Source of the DNA: Saururus chinensis
Lineage: Eukaryota > Streptophyta > Magnoliopsida > Piperales > Saururaceae
DNA length: 64,000 bases
Reading direction: 5' to 3'
Assembly (NCBI GenBank): GCA_035235625.1
Contig: CP141146.1
Location: forward strand, 27,088,501 to 27,152,500
Shown here: positions 1-12,343 of the stretch, piece after piece
Numbering within the stretch: the stretch's first letter is position 1
Layout of the letters: the number at the start of each line of letters is the position of its first letter
Program-made: the position numbers and the translations under genes
Notes under the pieces: model-generated
Seen by the model: the letters and a program-made list of their open reading frames with translations, nothing else
Told to the model about the DNA's origin: nothing
Databases searched by the model: none

Positions 1-1944
1 CATCTTCCACTATTCCACTTGGCCTTTTGATTGAGCGGTCAACAAATTGAATTGTTCTGGGTTTCAAATCTACTAGACTTAATTTCTCATAAACAGAATA
101 AGGTAAGAGATTAACACTTGCCCAAAGATCAAGCAATGTTTTTTCAATTCTATAATTCCCAATTATACAAGATATGGTTGGACAAGTAGGATCTTTATAT
201 TTGGGTGGGGTATTTGTTGTAAAATTGCACTTACTTGTTCTATCAAAAATGTCTTCTTTTATACATTTAGCTTATGCTTGATTGTATAAAGATTTTTCAA
301 AAATTTTGCATAAAATGGAATTTGTTTAATGACAACTAAGAGAGGAATGTTAATCTTCACTTGTTTAAAAATTTCAAAAATGTCACCATTTTGCACCAAT
401 TTAGAAGAAGATTGTAATTTTTGAGGAAAATGAGGAGGAATAGGAAAAACACAATTAGAGTTGTTAAGTTCATTACCATGTTTAGAATTTAAAGACTCCT
501 TAGGTTCAACAACCTTTATTGAAATGTCTGTATTAATGACTTTTCCACTTCTCAAAGTGGTGATGGACTTAGCATGCTCTTCTTGTGAACTTGAAGAATT
601 TAAATTTTCAATTACAAATTGACCTTTAGGATTTGGTTGAGGTTGAGAAGGAAACTTCCCTTTTTCTTTAGTACTCAAAGTTGTGGTCAATTGAGTGATA
701 GAAGTCTTCAAGTCATTGATGGCTTACATTGTTTGGTTGTTGATTGTTGCTTGACTTTGCATGAATTCTTGCAAAGTGTCTTCAAGAGTCTTCTTGTGTG
801 TTGGAACATAATTTGAAGAAGAAGGGGGTACCTGCACATTAGACTCATTTCTCGAACTATAGTTAGAATGATTTCTCCAATTATGAGTATATGTTTCAGA
901 ATAAGGAGAAGAAAAAGGCCTTTTGTAGGTATTCATAGCATTTGCTTAAGTATGCAACACCTCTTGAAAAGTAGGGATTGTTAGACAATCTTGTGTTTGG
1001 TGTCCATCACTCTCACATATACTACAAATAGTTTATGCTTTTTTTAATCTTTAGACATGTTTTCCCTATTAATTTTTATAACCTCAACTTTTCTAGTTAA
1101 ACTTGTAATTTTTGCTTTTACATCATCCTTTTCTTTAAGAAGGTACATGCCCCCATAGTTGTACTATTAGATTTGGTCTTATTACTGCTTTCAAATTCAT
1201 TAGAATCTTCCCATGGTTGAGCATTTTCAGCCAACACATCAAAATAGTCTCATGCTTCCTCAGGTTGTTTATTCAAAAATTTTCTATTACACATCATTTC
1301 AATAAATAACCTCATTTGAGAAGTCAAGCCATTATAAAAGAAACTAATTGTTCACAATGTTTCATATCCTTAATGTGGGCACAACAACAAAAGTTCTTTA
1401 AATCTTTCCCAACATTGAAAGAAAGTATCATTTTCTTTTTGTGAAAAATTAATGATGTTCTTTCTAAGTGTATTAGTTATATGGGTGGAGAAAAACTTTT
1501 TCAAAAATTCTCTTTGCATTTCTTGCCATGTTCGAATGGATCTTGGCTTCAAAGAATTCAACCAATTTTTTGCCTTTTCCTTTAAAGTAAATTGAATGAG
1601 TTTTAATCTAATAACATCATTTAAACAATTTTTTTTGACAAAGTTGCACAAACCTCTTCAAACTCTTTTAAATGCAAATATAGCCTTTCCGAATCTAAGC
1701 CAAGAAATTTGGGTAGTAATTGAATTACACCCAGCTTGAGTTCAAAACCACCCACATTAGTTGGACGAATTATGCAAGAATGAGTACTTGATCTAGTTGG
1801 TTGCAAATAATTACGGAAGGTTTCAACTTGAACATTTTGTACATTATTATCCTCATTATCACTTCTTAGTTCCTCATTAGTTCTTAGATCATCCATTATA
1901 TCAAAATAAAGAGAATTTTTGAAATATTTGTTCACTCTTCTCAA
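1..1944 (-). pseudogene. A1 gag and protease region, broken
   Basis: The minus strand encodes Athila-type gag. It opens near 1944 with an N-terminal segment containing a conserved stretch ending in LKLGVIQLLPKF, followed by the capsid-like domain with WLNSLKPRSI and the linker before protease. The left edge (about 1-250) carries retropepsin-type sequence matching B at 34.3-34.6 kb. Gag packages element RNA and the protease matures the polyprotein. The reading frame is interrupted several times, so it is a fossil. The family call rests on similarity to the gag of F and B in this window. Confidence 0.8.
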
Positions 1945-2322
1945 TCATCCAGAATTATTACGCACCCATGTGAACATGCTACAACAAATTTTTTTTTTGG
2001 TAACAAACGAAAGTAAAAGTACAAAAATTAAATGACAAAATATAAAAAGTAAGAGAGTTAGAAGTTAATAGACAAAATTTAAATTACAAAATAAGGCCAG
2101 AGGCATTATCGAGGTACACGTTTGATCCCAAAAAAATTTCGGTAGTAACGTGGGTAGTGCCTCCGATCTTAAAAAAGAAAAATTGTAGAATATAAGTACT
2201 GAAAGTAAATGACATAAAGTAAATGACTAAATTTAAAAAGTTAGTGTGCAAAAATAAAAGTTAGAGAATTGGTAAAGTTAGAGTGAGTTTTTTTTTGTAA
2301 CGGATTCTTGTCACACTTTGCA

Positions 2323-2343
2323 GTCCCCGGCAATGGCACTAAT
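2323..2343 (-). other. A1 primer binding site
   Basis: On the minus strand the bases just inside the LTR read AGTGCCATTGCCGGGGAC. This is a slightly decayed form of the TGGCGCCGTTGCCGGGGAC type of primer site used by many Athila/Tat elements. F has the same motif beside its 5' LTR at 18182-18200. Confidence 0.7.
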
Positions 2344-2344
2344 T

Positions 2345-3784
2345 TGTTGTTACGTCTGAACTAAGACTATGAAAAAGTCAAATTTAGATTTATTTTACTT
2401 GCCAATTGTGGTAGACAAGGTCAATCTATAGGGAAAGCCTTGTGTAACAAAGAAAATGATTACAAAAAAATAGAGAAAAGAAAAATTACAAGAGAAAGAG
2501 TTGAAAAATATTGAGACAATAAAGAGTTAAGAAATCAAGATGAGAAAACACTAAGGCATTAAGGATCATTATAACATCTAATGATGTTCTTAAAGTATCA
2601 TGTTATCTTAGTTAGAATCGAAAGAAGATTCTATCTAACTGGAAGATATGAACATTAAAAGCAAAAACAAAGATAGAAAATGATTTAGATAGATAAAGGA
2701 CAAAAACAATTGTTTCTTCAAGAGTTCTATGTATCCAAATCACAAAAGATCAATAAAGAAAGCCTTGAAGCATCTTATGTATCCAAATCATAAAGAAACA
2801 AGAAGAAGAACAATATTAAATGAACATTATTTTAAATAACTAATACTTACTTGAAACCATTGATGAAACATGAATAGAACTCCATTAGATTGTTACAAAT
2901 CACCTCTAGCCTTAGCTTGAGAGCTTAGAAAGCCATTACAATAAAACTAAAAACAAAAATACAAAAGAAGAGAAGAAAAATATGAGAAGTGAGCTCCAAA
3001 GAAGAGGGGATGATGCCTCTATCACGTCAACCCCTTTATTTATAAGAGTAGAAGGGATGGCTTCAAAGGGGAAAGTCCAATCATATCTCTAGATTGCATC
3101 CTGATTGATTGCCTAATTGGTTGCTTCTTTGGCAATGATTAGATTCTAAATTAATCAAATAAATCCATGATTTATTTAGAAAATAAGTATCTTTAAATCT
3201 TCCTTTAGTTATCTAATCGTCCTCATTGTCTTTCCTTATGTGTATCAATCACAATCAATAAAAATATTTTTCATGTGATAGCCTCGGGTTAGTTAACCTG
3301 TTATTTTGCATGCCGAATTCGACCCATAATTCTTTGGAATTCTGAATTTCTTTTCAAAATAATAATTGTATCCGTGAAAGGTGTCTTTCCGATGCCATTA
3401 GAATCGTATCAATCCGAATTATACATAGAAATATATGATCAAAATACTAAGGATGTGTCAATTTGTCCGAATCAGCTTCTTTCCTAATTTACTTCTCTTA
3501 ATGCAAATTTCAAATCCAACGGGTCCAAAAGGTTGTGTTCGATCATCCAAGCATGTTTAGACCATTAAGAGCCCATTCTTGATTTTTAAATAGCTTTTGG
3601 TAGTTGGGCTTCACTTCTACTTCTACTTGGATCCTGTTAAAGTCCATTTAGACATGTAAACTCAATTAAGGTTCAACTAACCTATTCAAAACATAAATAG
3701 CCTAAATAAGCAATGAATTAACATAAAATAGGATTGCAATTAAAATTTTGAAAATATTTAATTAAACATTATTTCAGTGCATCA
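2345..3784 (-). repeat. A1 5' LTR, 1440 bp
   Basis: On the plus strand it runs from TGTTGTTACG to GTGCATCA; in element sense it starts TGATGCACTG. It matches along its length the solo LTR at 22277-23715 (1439 bp) and, more loosely, the two LTRs of B (1415 bp each). A TATA-like box in element sense lies near 3036-3050 (CTTATAAATA), so transcription would start a few tens of bases below it in coordinate. The flank at 3785 begins CAACT. Confidence 0.85.
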
Positions 3785-6695
3785 CAACTCCACTTTTAGT
3801 ACGTACTGTAGTTTTGTGAAGACCTGCTGAAAACCAGTGGTAAAGACCGTTCTAGGCCAATAACCGAAACCATCGTGGTTGTGAAAAAAGTACAATTATC
3901 ACAATATTTACCCTCTGAAACTCTTGGAGAAATGTCCTTAATGATAATAAATAATGTAACCCATAGAAGCCTCAATTCGATATAACCCTTGCCTCCCCAA
4001 CTGTCAAAACTGACTCAATCAATTTTATCCATTCAAGTATTCGTCCAAACCTTTGAGTCCTCTTGACACTGTGAATCGGCCTAATAAACAGCTCATCTGA
4101 TGAGCCATGACTCGGAAATCATCTCAAACACTATTAATCCCCCTAGGACTAGGGTAAATTCCCACAACTACCCTCGGTGTATTAACCAAGGTAAATTTCT
4201 ATGTTAGGGCCCTGTTCACTCTATGAATTGGTCTCAAACCCCATTGAAAGTATTTTAGTCTTTATCTTGATTAGGTGTTCTTCGTCAATCCAAAGCCAAT
4301 CAATCTATCTTCATTAATCTTTATTAATCTTAGTTTAGCAATACATTACTAGCATATCAACATCAAAAGCATGAAACAAAGTAAGTAAACATCAATAACA
4401 TGGCTCTCACAAGTCTTAATAGACAACACTAATAGGACTCAAACCCATTAGTGTCAAATAGAAGCCCATGAATGTAAATAACTCCAACGTATCATTCAAG
4501 TTACATATATACTACCCTAGTAGTTTGATGAAAAGTGCTGCATACACATGTATTACACTGCCTTAAACCCTGGGAATGAGGGTTCTTCCCTTTGTTTCTC
4601 GTGATACTATGACCTATAAAGCTGTTCATGTCACCTTCTGATCACACCACTTCCATTTAAAGGCATTTACTATTATTATAGGGTACCCTCACTCTACTCT
4701 GGTTAGGGTATTTATTTCTATTAAAATGGTTAAATTGCCCATAAGGGCATTGAGGTAGCCCTCCCACATGGGGATGCAGTACTCTCCTCCCTTTGTTTTC
4801 AAGTTATTTTCTTCTCAAGATGTTCTACCTTCGAATTGGTTCACAATTCCGTTCACGTAAATACGATAGTCCATTTATAGGGGTATTTATGTCATTTTGT
4901 TCAGGGTTTTCTTGAACTCTAATGGGTTCATAACTGAGCTCAAGGGTACTCTTTGATGTCATGGACCTGGGTCATTTTATTGCCATTTCACAGGGTCATG
5001 AACCCTTGAACCGATCTTGATTCACTTAACAATTCACCCTTAACCCTAGGGGGAAATAGTCAATTATTTATTTACTAGGATTTCTCACTATGTGAATTGG
5101 TCTATATTTGGGGTACACATACACCTATCACTGAGAATTTTCTCAATTTTGCACTCAACAATAGGCCACTCCACTGGAGCCCGAGTCGGATAATTGAACA
5201 ACAACTTAACTCCAAGGGTAAAATAATGATTTCACATCCTCTAGATTTCCCCCCCATCTGAAACTTTGCCAGGATACACATTACTCTATCCTGATCCATT
5301 GGTATTTTTTTTAAGTTTATGGATATTTCAAACCCCATGAACTAGACTTAGTTTAGTACCTCCATATATTTCATCTTTTTTTAAGGCTGAATTGGACCAG
5401 TCATTTCCTTCCCTGAGATAACCCAAAATGTGGCCATGGTGAGATCTCTACCTCTGGTAAAGCCCTACCATGTCTCCTTTCCTCATAAACACACTTATAG
5501 TAGCTATGAATGCATCCGGAGGCCATTGGGTGGGGATGAAAAATCCCACCGTGCACCACCCTCCCTCCCTCTTTGTTCTATCTGCTCCTCTTTTTGCCCA
5601 TCTCTCTATTTCTCTCTATCCATTTGAACTCCCCATGCTCCACAAGCTTTGATGCCAGAGACACTAGAGGAGGCTCATTCAAGCTATTAGATTTAGGATG
5701 GAATTAACCCTACTCCACATAAGACTTCTTCCTCATTCGTCTGTTCTTGCCACAAGAGAGATGAACCACCACCGTTCCGCCACTAGCAGAGACCCGGGCA
5801 GACCAAATCACCGAAAAAAGGCAAGTCTGGTGGTTCTAGCTCCATCTCTAGTAGTGACTAGCCAAGAGTTCGACCACGGACCCAAACGGCCCCTCCTTGT
5901 GCCCCTTTTGTCATCTTCTACTTCCCTCTAGGCAGGGCAGAGCCCTTCGCCTCTGCAAGTTGTGGCCAAAGACGAAGCTTTGCAAAGTCAATGGTTGATG
6001 ACTCCCATACTCAAGCCAACACAATTCATCCATTAGTATCTTGCTGGTACCTCAAAACTTGATAGAAAAAACTGTGGATGTTGAAGCTAAAGGCATCAGT
6101 AATGGCAACTAAAGCCCCCGTGGTGCTAACAATGCTAGATCACCTTGAATCTCACCAAAATATAGGTCTTTGCACTTGCTTCTCTCTGTCCATCGCTGGC
6201 CATGTCACCAAACAAACTCTTTGGTCACCGGAAGACTCCAACTCTGATGGCTCTGTCCCCCCCAAAAGAAAGCTCCCAAGTCAAAGTCTCCATCCAAAAA
6301 ACCATATTTGTGTTTTTATAATGATAGGGATTTGGGTTCCTAATCACCCAAGACTTGGGCCAAAAGATCCCTCCTTGGGCAACCTAATTAGGTCACCTAA
6401 TTGAATTGGGCCCGTAGAGCTCATGAAACAGCCTATTTACACGTCTAATTTAGGTAAAGGGACACTGTGTGACATATTCAACTTTGAATGGTTATATCTT
6501 GCTCATCTGAACTCCAATTCATGCATTCGTGTAGCATTTTGAAGTTTTTTCTATCAACTTTCCACCTATATAGGTTTCAGCCAAAAATTCAATTTATTAA
6601 GGAAGTTATTCTTTAGAGAATGTTGACGGGTCAACACCCTATTTTCCACGTGGCCAACTTCAAAAATTTAGAAAAACAACAAAAGAACAGGGAGA
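3785..6695 (-). repeat. C4: old long-LTR-like repeat, partial
   Basis: Reverse-complemented, the segment from about 6690 down to 6430 resembles the start of C2 (28619 onward) and of the repeat at 41619-43660. The shared landmarks, in order, are TTTCTAAAT, a CCACGTGG box, a stretch around GGTTTTGACCC, and a block on cell-wide repeats of the type AAAGTTGAACAT. The middle (4000-6300) shows no recognisable protein. Open stretches on both strands there are short and match no family I know. Element A1 inserted at its left side. Boundaries are approximate, and the long-LTR (Tekay/Del-like) label is inference from the other C copies. Confidence 0.5.
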
Positions 6696-7075
6696 TCTAA
6701 ACAAAATGAGTTTATGTTAGAGTCTTCACAAGAGGTTGGTGGTTTGCTTGTGTCAATATAAAGGTCTTACTTGCTACTGCATTTATTTAGCCGTTGAGAT
6801 GTTGTCATGGTTGTTTTACCCTAGTTTGGGTTTTACAGGTAAAAATTGCGTGCTTGCTTGTGTGGTTGCATGATTAGTAGTTTGAATGATGATTAGAATG
6901 ATCATGATTGTGCTTTATATTTAGGTTTTAGTTATTTTTGCTTTGAAATAAATTTTTGCGCCTAGAGGCTAGAATTCTTAATTTATTACTTGTTAATGTA
7001 CTAGGGTTAGGAGCAATCTAATAATCCACTAAACCTTCTAGACATATATTAAACTCTTATTTCCCATGTTGAGGC
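6696..7075. other. Unassigned AT-rich sequence between C4 and H
   Basis: About 380 bp with no open frame of note and no match to the other repeats in the window. It may be the end of another old insertion that removed the 3' part of element H, because H coding sequence stops abruptly at about 7075. Confidence 0.4.
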
Positions 7076-7436
7076 CTGACTCTTTAGGAACAACCTAGGT
7101 AGGGCTCACCCACTCACTATCAGAGATGAGGTATATGATTCCTACATCTAAAAGCTTTACCAGCTCTTTCATGATGACTTCTCTCATGTTGGGATTTAAT
7201 CTCCGATGACCATCTCTAAAGGGTTTAGCTTGATCCTCTAAGTGTTTCCTATGCATGAAAACCGAAGGATCAACTTCTCTGAGGTCAATTACAGTCAATC
7301 CATTGGCTCTTCTATGTGCAGTGAGGACAATTAGCAACTTACTCTCTTGATCACTAGTCAAGCTAGATGAGATGATCACAGGGAGAGTGTCACTAGGCCC
7401 CAAAAAGGTATACTTGAGTGATCTAGGCAGATGCTT
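7076..7436 (-). pseudogene. H pol fragment (protease-RT junction)
   Basis: On the minus strand this encodes the segment just before the reverse transcriptase core, including LNPNMREV and SDSEWVSPT. It closely matches F at 14.9-15.2 kb. It stops at the left where unrelated sequence begins and at the right where the F LTR is inserted. A fossil fragment. Confidence 0.85.
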
Positions 7437-8596
7437 TGATCGTTTATAATTAAACCCTTTGCAAGTGTACAAGGTAATTGTACTAGGATGAGTATTTAAC
7501 GGTTGTCGAACCTCAGGGACGGATGAATAATTACTAAATATAAAAAGGAATTTGCTGATTGAAAACTAAAACAACTTAAACTTAAATTAAGTAAAGGAAA
7601 AGAAAACAACTAGTTTAAAAATAAGAGATTAATGTGATAGATTTTACATAGGAAATCTAATCCACTATAGAACCATAATAATTCCTTAACTTTTAATCTA
7701 AATCTAGTGTGAATATGAACAAGTATTCTCAGCTACAAGCTAGAATTACTTCAGAAAGAATCATTAATTAATTTCCATGGCATGAACTATCTTCGACAAT
7801 AACACGAATCATCTACACTAAATAGCTATAGGCATGACCCGTCTAATCTTAGTATAACTCATCCAAGTCCTTAATTATCTGAACATTAAAACTATTGTAT
7901 GACCATCTCATCTAAATCACAGAAATTAGAATTGATGCAAATATCAAAACCACATCAATCTATCATCTATAAGACAATAAATCAACATAGATTTGAATAA
8001 ACATTAAAAACTCTTCCATTAAAAAGGAAATCCTTATCATACAATTGTCATAATTCACAACTGAGATCTAAATTAAAAAGAAAAGAAATTAAAACTTATC
8101 TATAGGTTCATCAACTCCTAAGTAAAAGAATAGTTTAGCCTTCCATGGTAGAAGAAAGTAATTGAATCTCCATTGAAAGCTTTGGCTTCTTCTCCATCTT
8201 CTTCTTCAAAAAATCTACTTGTTCTCCCTTAATTTCGTGCCAAATAAGTCTTTATATAGGCATTAGATCCGTAAGAAAGAGTTGTATATGAAAAGGACTC
8301 AAAATTGGGTGAAATAAGGAATCTACGCGTTATGCCGATCGATCGCCTTGCATTCCCGTTCGAACGCTTGAACTGAATTTTCTTCAAATTTATGTGTAAC
8401 CGATCGATCGGTTAGTGAGGCAGTTCGATCGCCAATGAAGAATCTGCAAAATAAGCCAATTTAATTCAAAACACCATGGAAGCTTTTTCTAACCTAATTA
8501 AATTTAATATCTAATAATTTAACCTATATTAACACTTAAATGAGACTAGATAATAAAATAATTAAGGGTAAAATAACGCATAAATTATACTTATCA
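7437..8596 (-). repeat. F 3' LTR, 1160 bp
   Basis: On the plus strand it starts TGATCGTTTATAATT and ends ACTTATCA; in element sense it starts TGATAAGTATAATTT. It is nearly identical to 18207-19366 and clearly related to the solo LTR at 44236-45409. In U3, element sense, it carries the palindromes described under the promoter entry, here at 8335-8347, 8359-8364 (TTCGAA) and 8399-8412 (ACCGATCGATCGGT). The TATA box is at 8251-8260. Confidence 0.95.
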
Positions 8597-8612
8597 AATA
8601 CCCCCAAACCTA
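8597..8612 (-). other. F polypurine tract
   Basis: Immediately inside the 3' LTR the minus strand reads ATAGGTTTGGGGGTATT, a standard plant gypsy polypurine tract that primes plus-strand DNA synthesis. Confidence 0.85.
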
Positions 8613-10337
8613 TATTTTGCTAGTCCTCAAGCAAAACAAAACAAAACAACTAATCTAAAAAAATAAAATAAATAAAAGCCACTTTCGTAGGGAATCACGA
8701 TTGCATTTAGCGTATGCAACAAGCCTTTAAACCCCTAGGTGTCCCTAGTTGGACGAGTTGTGTCTCGTGAGGGTTTGCAGCAATGATACCCACAAACATC
8801 TAAACTTAAGAAAATAAATAAAACAAAACCAGAAAACAAAAATTCTAAAAACAATCTTCTCTTAAAAACACAACTATTTTTAAAAAGAACCAACCACAAA
8901 TACTTGAAACAAGTAAATAATTTCGATCTAATCACTTTCAAGTAAGGAATCGTCCATTCTATAACCTCATCATAGAAATAATTGTGCAACTACATATATA
9001 CATTTCAAAAACATAAAGTGTAGAAACTTTGTAGTCATACAATTTCACTCTCTATTAACAAGCATATCTTATGTGACCCATTAACCAAGCTCATTAAAGT
9101 TCACTAACTCAAAAATATAACAATGACAATATTTCATCTTTAACATCTCATAATAAACCCTCATGTAATAGCCATCAAATTTAAATTAAATTCAGGGAAT
9201 AAGATCATAATATACCTCAAAATATGACTTGTGCAATACTTAGTTCTATTAAGCTTTCTAAATAGTCCATGTAACAAGCGTTAGGCCAGTATCCCTAATC
9301 CAGTTGGCTCAAGGCACTAGGTGTTGAAATACCCCTCAGGCTTAATAACTCGAACTATAAAGGCTATAGAACCAAGTAAGTCATAAAAGAATTTATCTCA
9401 ACTTTTCACCTTTTTACGCGATCCCTTATACTTGCCTAGGCACAAGGTCCGGTTACTTAGTAAAAAGAGAAACAAACCTTCACTTCTTCTTTTTTTCATC
9501 AATTTTTTTTTCAATCAATCTATTTTTATTATTTTTTTTCAACTTTTTTTTTCATTCTTTTTTTTTCATAAACTTTTTATTTTCATCACACTTATCCCAT
9601 TTTTTTTCAAATAATAGCCAAACATAAAGATCTATCATAAAATATTAAAAATTACTCAATTGTCAAGTTTTCAAAAATATGCCTAGTTAAAGATATCCCA
9701 CTAAGATTACAAGTAATAAATTATAAAATTGTATTCCTACAAGTTTCAAGTGTGTGAAATGTGATTTAAAAATATTAGCACAATTATCCAAGATAAAGAA
9801 AATAAAATAGAAATTACTCACTCAATCGTTTTCATCACTTAATTAATTACTTGAACTTTCTTCATGAAATTGATCTCTTTAAAAACAGACATATGTTTTT
9901 AAAAGAAAATAAGCAATAAAAACCACATAAAAGAAAATAAAAACAAAAAAAAATCGAAAAAAAATACTCTAAAACATCCTAAAAGAAAAATAAGAAAGAA
10001 AAATATCTTTCTACACCCCCAAACCTAAACTGAACATTGTCCTCAATGTAAAAGAAAATATATACTATAATGACAAGAATAAGTAAGAGAGGGAAAGAAA
10101 GATATCACCTGAAAGCATAACTAATCCACTAATCTGAAAATGAAGTACATAGGATTGAGAAAACATGAGAAACATACATATCAAGAGCAATTTCCCAAAC
10201 CTTAAATATCAAGCTCCCAGAAAAGAGATAACAAAACAAAAATAAAAATAAAAATAAACAAAGAAAAGAAAAGATAAGAAAAGAGAAAAGTAGCCCCTGC
10301 ATAGCTAAATATCAGAATCATCTGCATCAGTAGAACT
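8613..10337 (-). other. F 3' noncoding region with a second polypurine-like motif
   Basis: No recognisable gene. It is very AT-rich, with long T runs on the plus strand at 9485-9610. At 10013-10048 the minus strand has a GAGGACAATGTT block followed by AGGTTTGGGGGT, nearly the same core as the true tract at 8597-8612. An equivalent block follows integrase in B at 37162-37195. Confidence 0.7.
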
Positions 10338-11294
10338 CTAGTCACTATCATCCGCATCTACCGGAGCTGATTGGCTACGAATCAAATCAGCCAGTCCCTG
10401 TATAAGTCCTCTCATCTCAGTCATCTGAGCGTCTATATGTGCAGTAAGCCTCGTCTGAAGCTGTGCCTGAGAAGAATCAATATGTGCTCTAAGACGATGC
10501 TCCATCTCAAGGAAAGAGTCAGTAGCATATGCTAGAATGTGCTGCTCAGCTGCAACATCTGGTACACCCTCTGTGGCTGGCTCCTCCTCATTCTCCTCAT
10601 CTAATGCTGGTGGAGGAGGACAATGTGTAATCATACGGTTTAGGGTCGCCTGGGAAATGACACCTAAACCTCGGCTCGTGGGTGCATAGGAAGGAAAATC
10701 CAACTGAAAGTGAACAAAAATCCTCTCCAAAAGGAAAGGAAAAGCTAATCGAGCATCCACTGGTCCAGAGACTATATTTGCCATCCGGGCGAAGACAAAG
10801 GAGGGAAAATCGAGGTGAATCCGCTCCGCACGACCCAGAACATAAAGAAGGCGAGCTAAAGTGTAGTCAACCTTCTCATGACGGCGGAACCATATGTCAT
10901 ACTCTAATATCAGATGTGCAAAATGATAGTCCCGAGTCATTAGAGAAGCTGGCAATCCATATGTGAGGGATGGACCTCGCTCCTGCCCGATAAGAGTTCC
11001 CGTGATAATATACTCATCAGGAAAAGTGAAATCACCAAAAGACGAATAGGTGAAGCTAGAGCGCGTGAGACCCATCACTGAAGCTATGAGATCTGGTGTG
11101 ACAATGATCGTAATACCTCCAATGGTGCTAACAATATATCCCATCTCATTAAGAAAAGCGGATGCATAAAAAGATCGGACCTGCTCATGATGTACGCGAG
11201 CATCAGGGGCAGCAATCTCTGAGAAAAATAAACGCCAATCATCTCGCTCCATAAGCCATGACTGGGCAGCAGTAATGGTGGGGACAAACTCCAC
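10338..11294 (-). CDS. F third ORF (318 aa), env-like position, unknown function
   Basis: An open frame of 318 codons lies between integrase and the polypurine tract on the element's coding strand, where Athila elements carry their extra (env-like) ORF. The start MEFVPTITAAQSW and the segment around VRSFYASAF resemble the plant-transposon ORFs often annotated as putative plant transposon protein (PF20167-like). The C-terminal part (about residues 225-318) is acidic and Gln-rich, with a heptad-like stretch from MEHRLRAHIDSSQAQ onward that could form a coiled coil. I see no clear signal peptide or transmembrane helix, so an envelope role is not supported by the sequence. The frame is uninterrupted, consistent with the young age of F. 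Confidence 0.6.
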   Translation of the reverse strand: MEFVPTITAAQSWLMERDDWRLFFSEIAAPDARVHHEQVRSFYASAFLNEMGYIVSTIGGITIIVTPDLIASVMGLTRSSFTYSSFGDFTFPDEYIITGTLIGQERGPSLTYGLPASLMTRDYHFAHLILEYDIWFRRHEKVDYTLARLLYVLGRAERIHLDFPSFVFARMANIVSGPVDARLAFPFLLERIFVHFQLDFPSYAPTSRGLGVISQATLNRMITHCPPPPALDEENEEEPATEGVPDVAAEQHILAYATDSFLEMEHRLRAHIDSSQAQLQTRLTAHIDAQMTEMRGLIQGLADLIRSQSAPVDADDSD

Positions 11295-12343
11295 TTATCG
11301 CTCATAACAAATAGCACGAAGAGGTCGATCAACAGCAGTGGTCGTGGAAGATGAAGCACGCGAAGTAGAGGGGGCGCCCTTCCTCTTCTTCGGAACTTTA
11401 GAATGTGAACCGTGCGCCATAGGTCTGCAAAAAGCTCAAACAGAAGTGCTAACAGTGATAGTGAAGCGACTAAAAGTAAGTAAAAAATTCTGCACAGCCC
11501 AATAATGTCAAATTACGAAAATACCCCTATATAAAAAATTGATCAGAAATGTCCCAAATTAAAATATGATATGCACAAGTAAAAATTAAGCATTTTTTGT
11601 AAAGAAAGTATATATAAATTGGTTCATTAAAGCATCAAAAATTAAAATTTTTGACAAAAACAGTGTGGACTGAAAAATTCGAAATCCACCATGATTTATG
11701 CAGTAATCAGTCAATAAAACTGAACCAAATCATCAACATAACATAGACAAGATGTTTCTAACAAATTTCCACAACAAATTGCACCTGATTTGGTCAAAAA
11801 TCGAAAGAAAATTTCAAAAATCGAATCTGGGACTTACCGGTGAAACAGAGGAACTGCGTGAAATAGAGGGCGATTTGGCTCAAATAGACTCTGGAAATGG
11901 ATTCTACACAAAAAATCGGAGAAGAGGGATGATTTTTGGATAAAAATCTCGCCGGAAAAAGTACGGAAGACGGCGGAGGAAAAACTCGGCGCGCAGCGGA
12001 GGAAACACGGCGGAACCGAACTGGCCGGCGCGAGGTGAAAGTGACGACACGACCGTTCGAACGGCCTACTTACCGATCGAACGGGCCGATCGATCGGGTA
12101 TAACACCGATCGATCGGGTAAACACAACACATTTTTTTTTTAATAAAACTAAAAAATAAAAATCTAATTAATCAACTAAAACTACTAAATAAAAAAATAT
12201 CACTACATGAATTAAATAAAAGAAATTTAACTAAAACTAGAGAAAAAGAGAGAAAATAAACATAAAAACAAACCGAATAAAACAAGGGTTGCCTCCCTAA
12301 AAGCGCTAAGTTTATCGTCTTCAGCCAGACAGTGTGTACTCCC
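11295..12343 (-). other. F spacer between integrase and third ORF, with CGATCGATCG palindromes
   Basis: No supported gene. At about 12048-12120 there is a dense cluster of CG-rich palindromes: GTTCGAACGG, ACCGATCGAACGG, CCGATCGATCGGG twice. This is the same vocabulary as in the U3 of the F LTRs. The rest is A-rich sequence (12125-12280). Confidence 0.65.

Larger units (their letters stand above)
1..3784 (-). mobile_element. A1: Athila-like Ty3/gypsy element, 5' part, truncated by window start
   Basis: Read on the minus strand, the order is 5' LTR (2345-3784), primer-binding-site-like sequence (2323-2343), leader (1945-2322), gag and the start of the protease region, then the window edge. The gag and protease text resembles that of element B (plus strand, 32.7-34.8 kb) and, more distantly, element F, so A1 belongs to the same LTR family as B and the solo LTR at 22277-23715. 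It is a fossil: the coding region is broken in several places. It appears to have inserted into repeat C4, which resumes at 3785. The other end and its target-site copy lie outside the window. The leader 1945-2322 is AT-rich and holds no recognisable gene. Confidence 0.85.

Noticed and set aside
4000-6400. Several open frames of 60-108 codons in repeat C4
   Set aside because: No family match, no codon pattern, and they lie in an old noncoding repeat.
10338-11294. True viral envelope protein in F
   Set aside because: The position fits, but no signal peptide, transmembrane helix or cleavage site is visible, so only env-like position is claimed.
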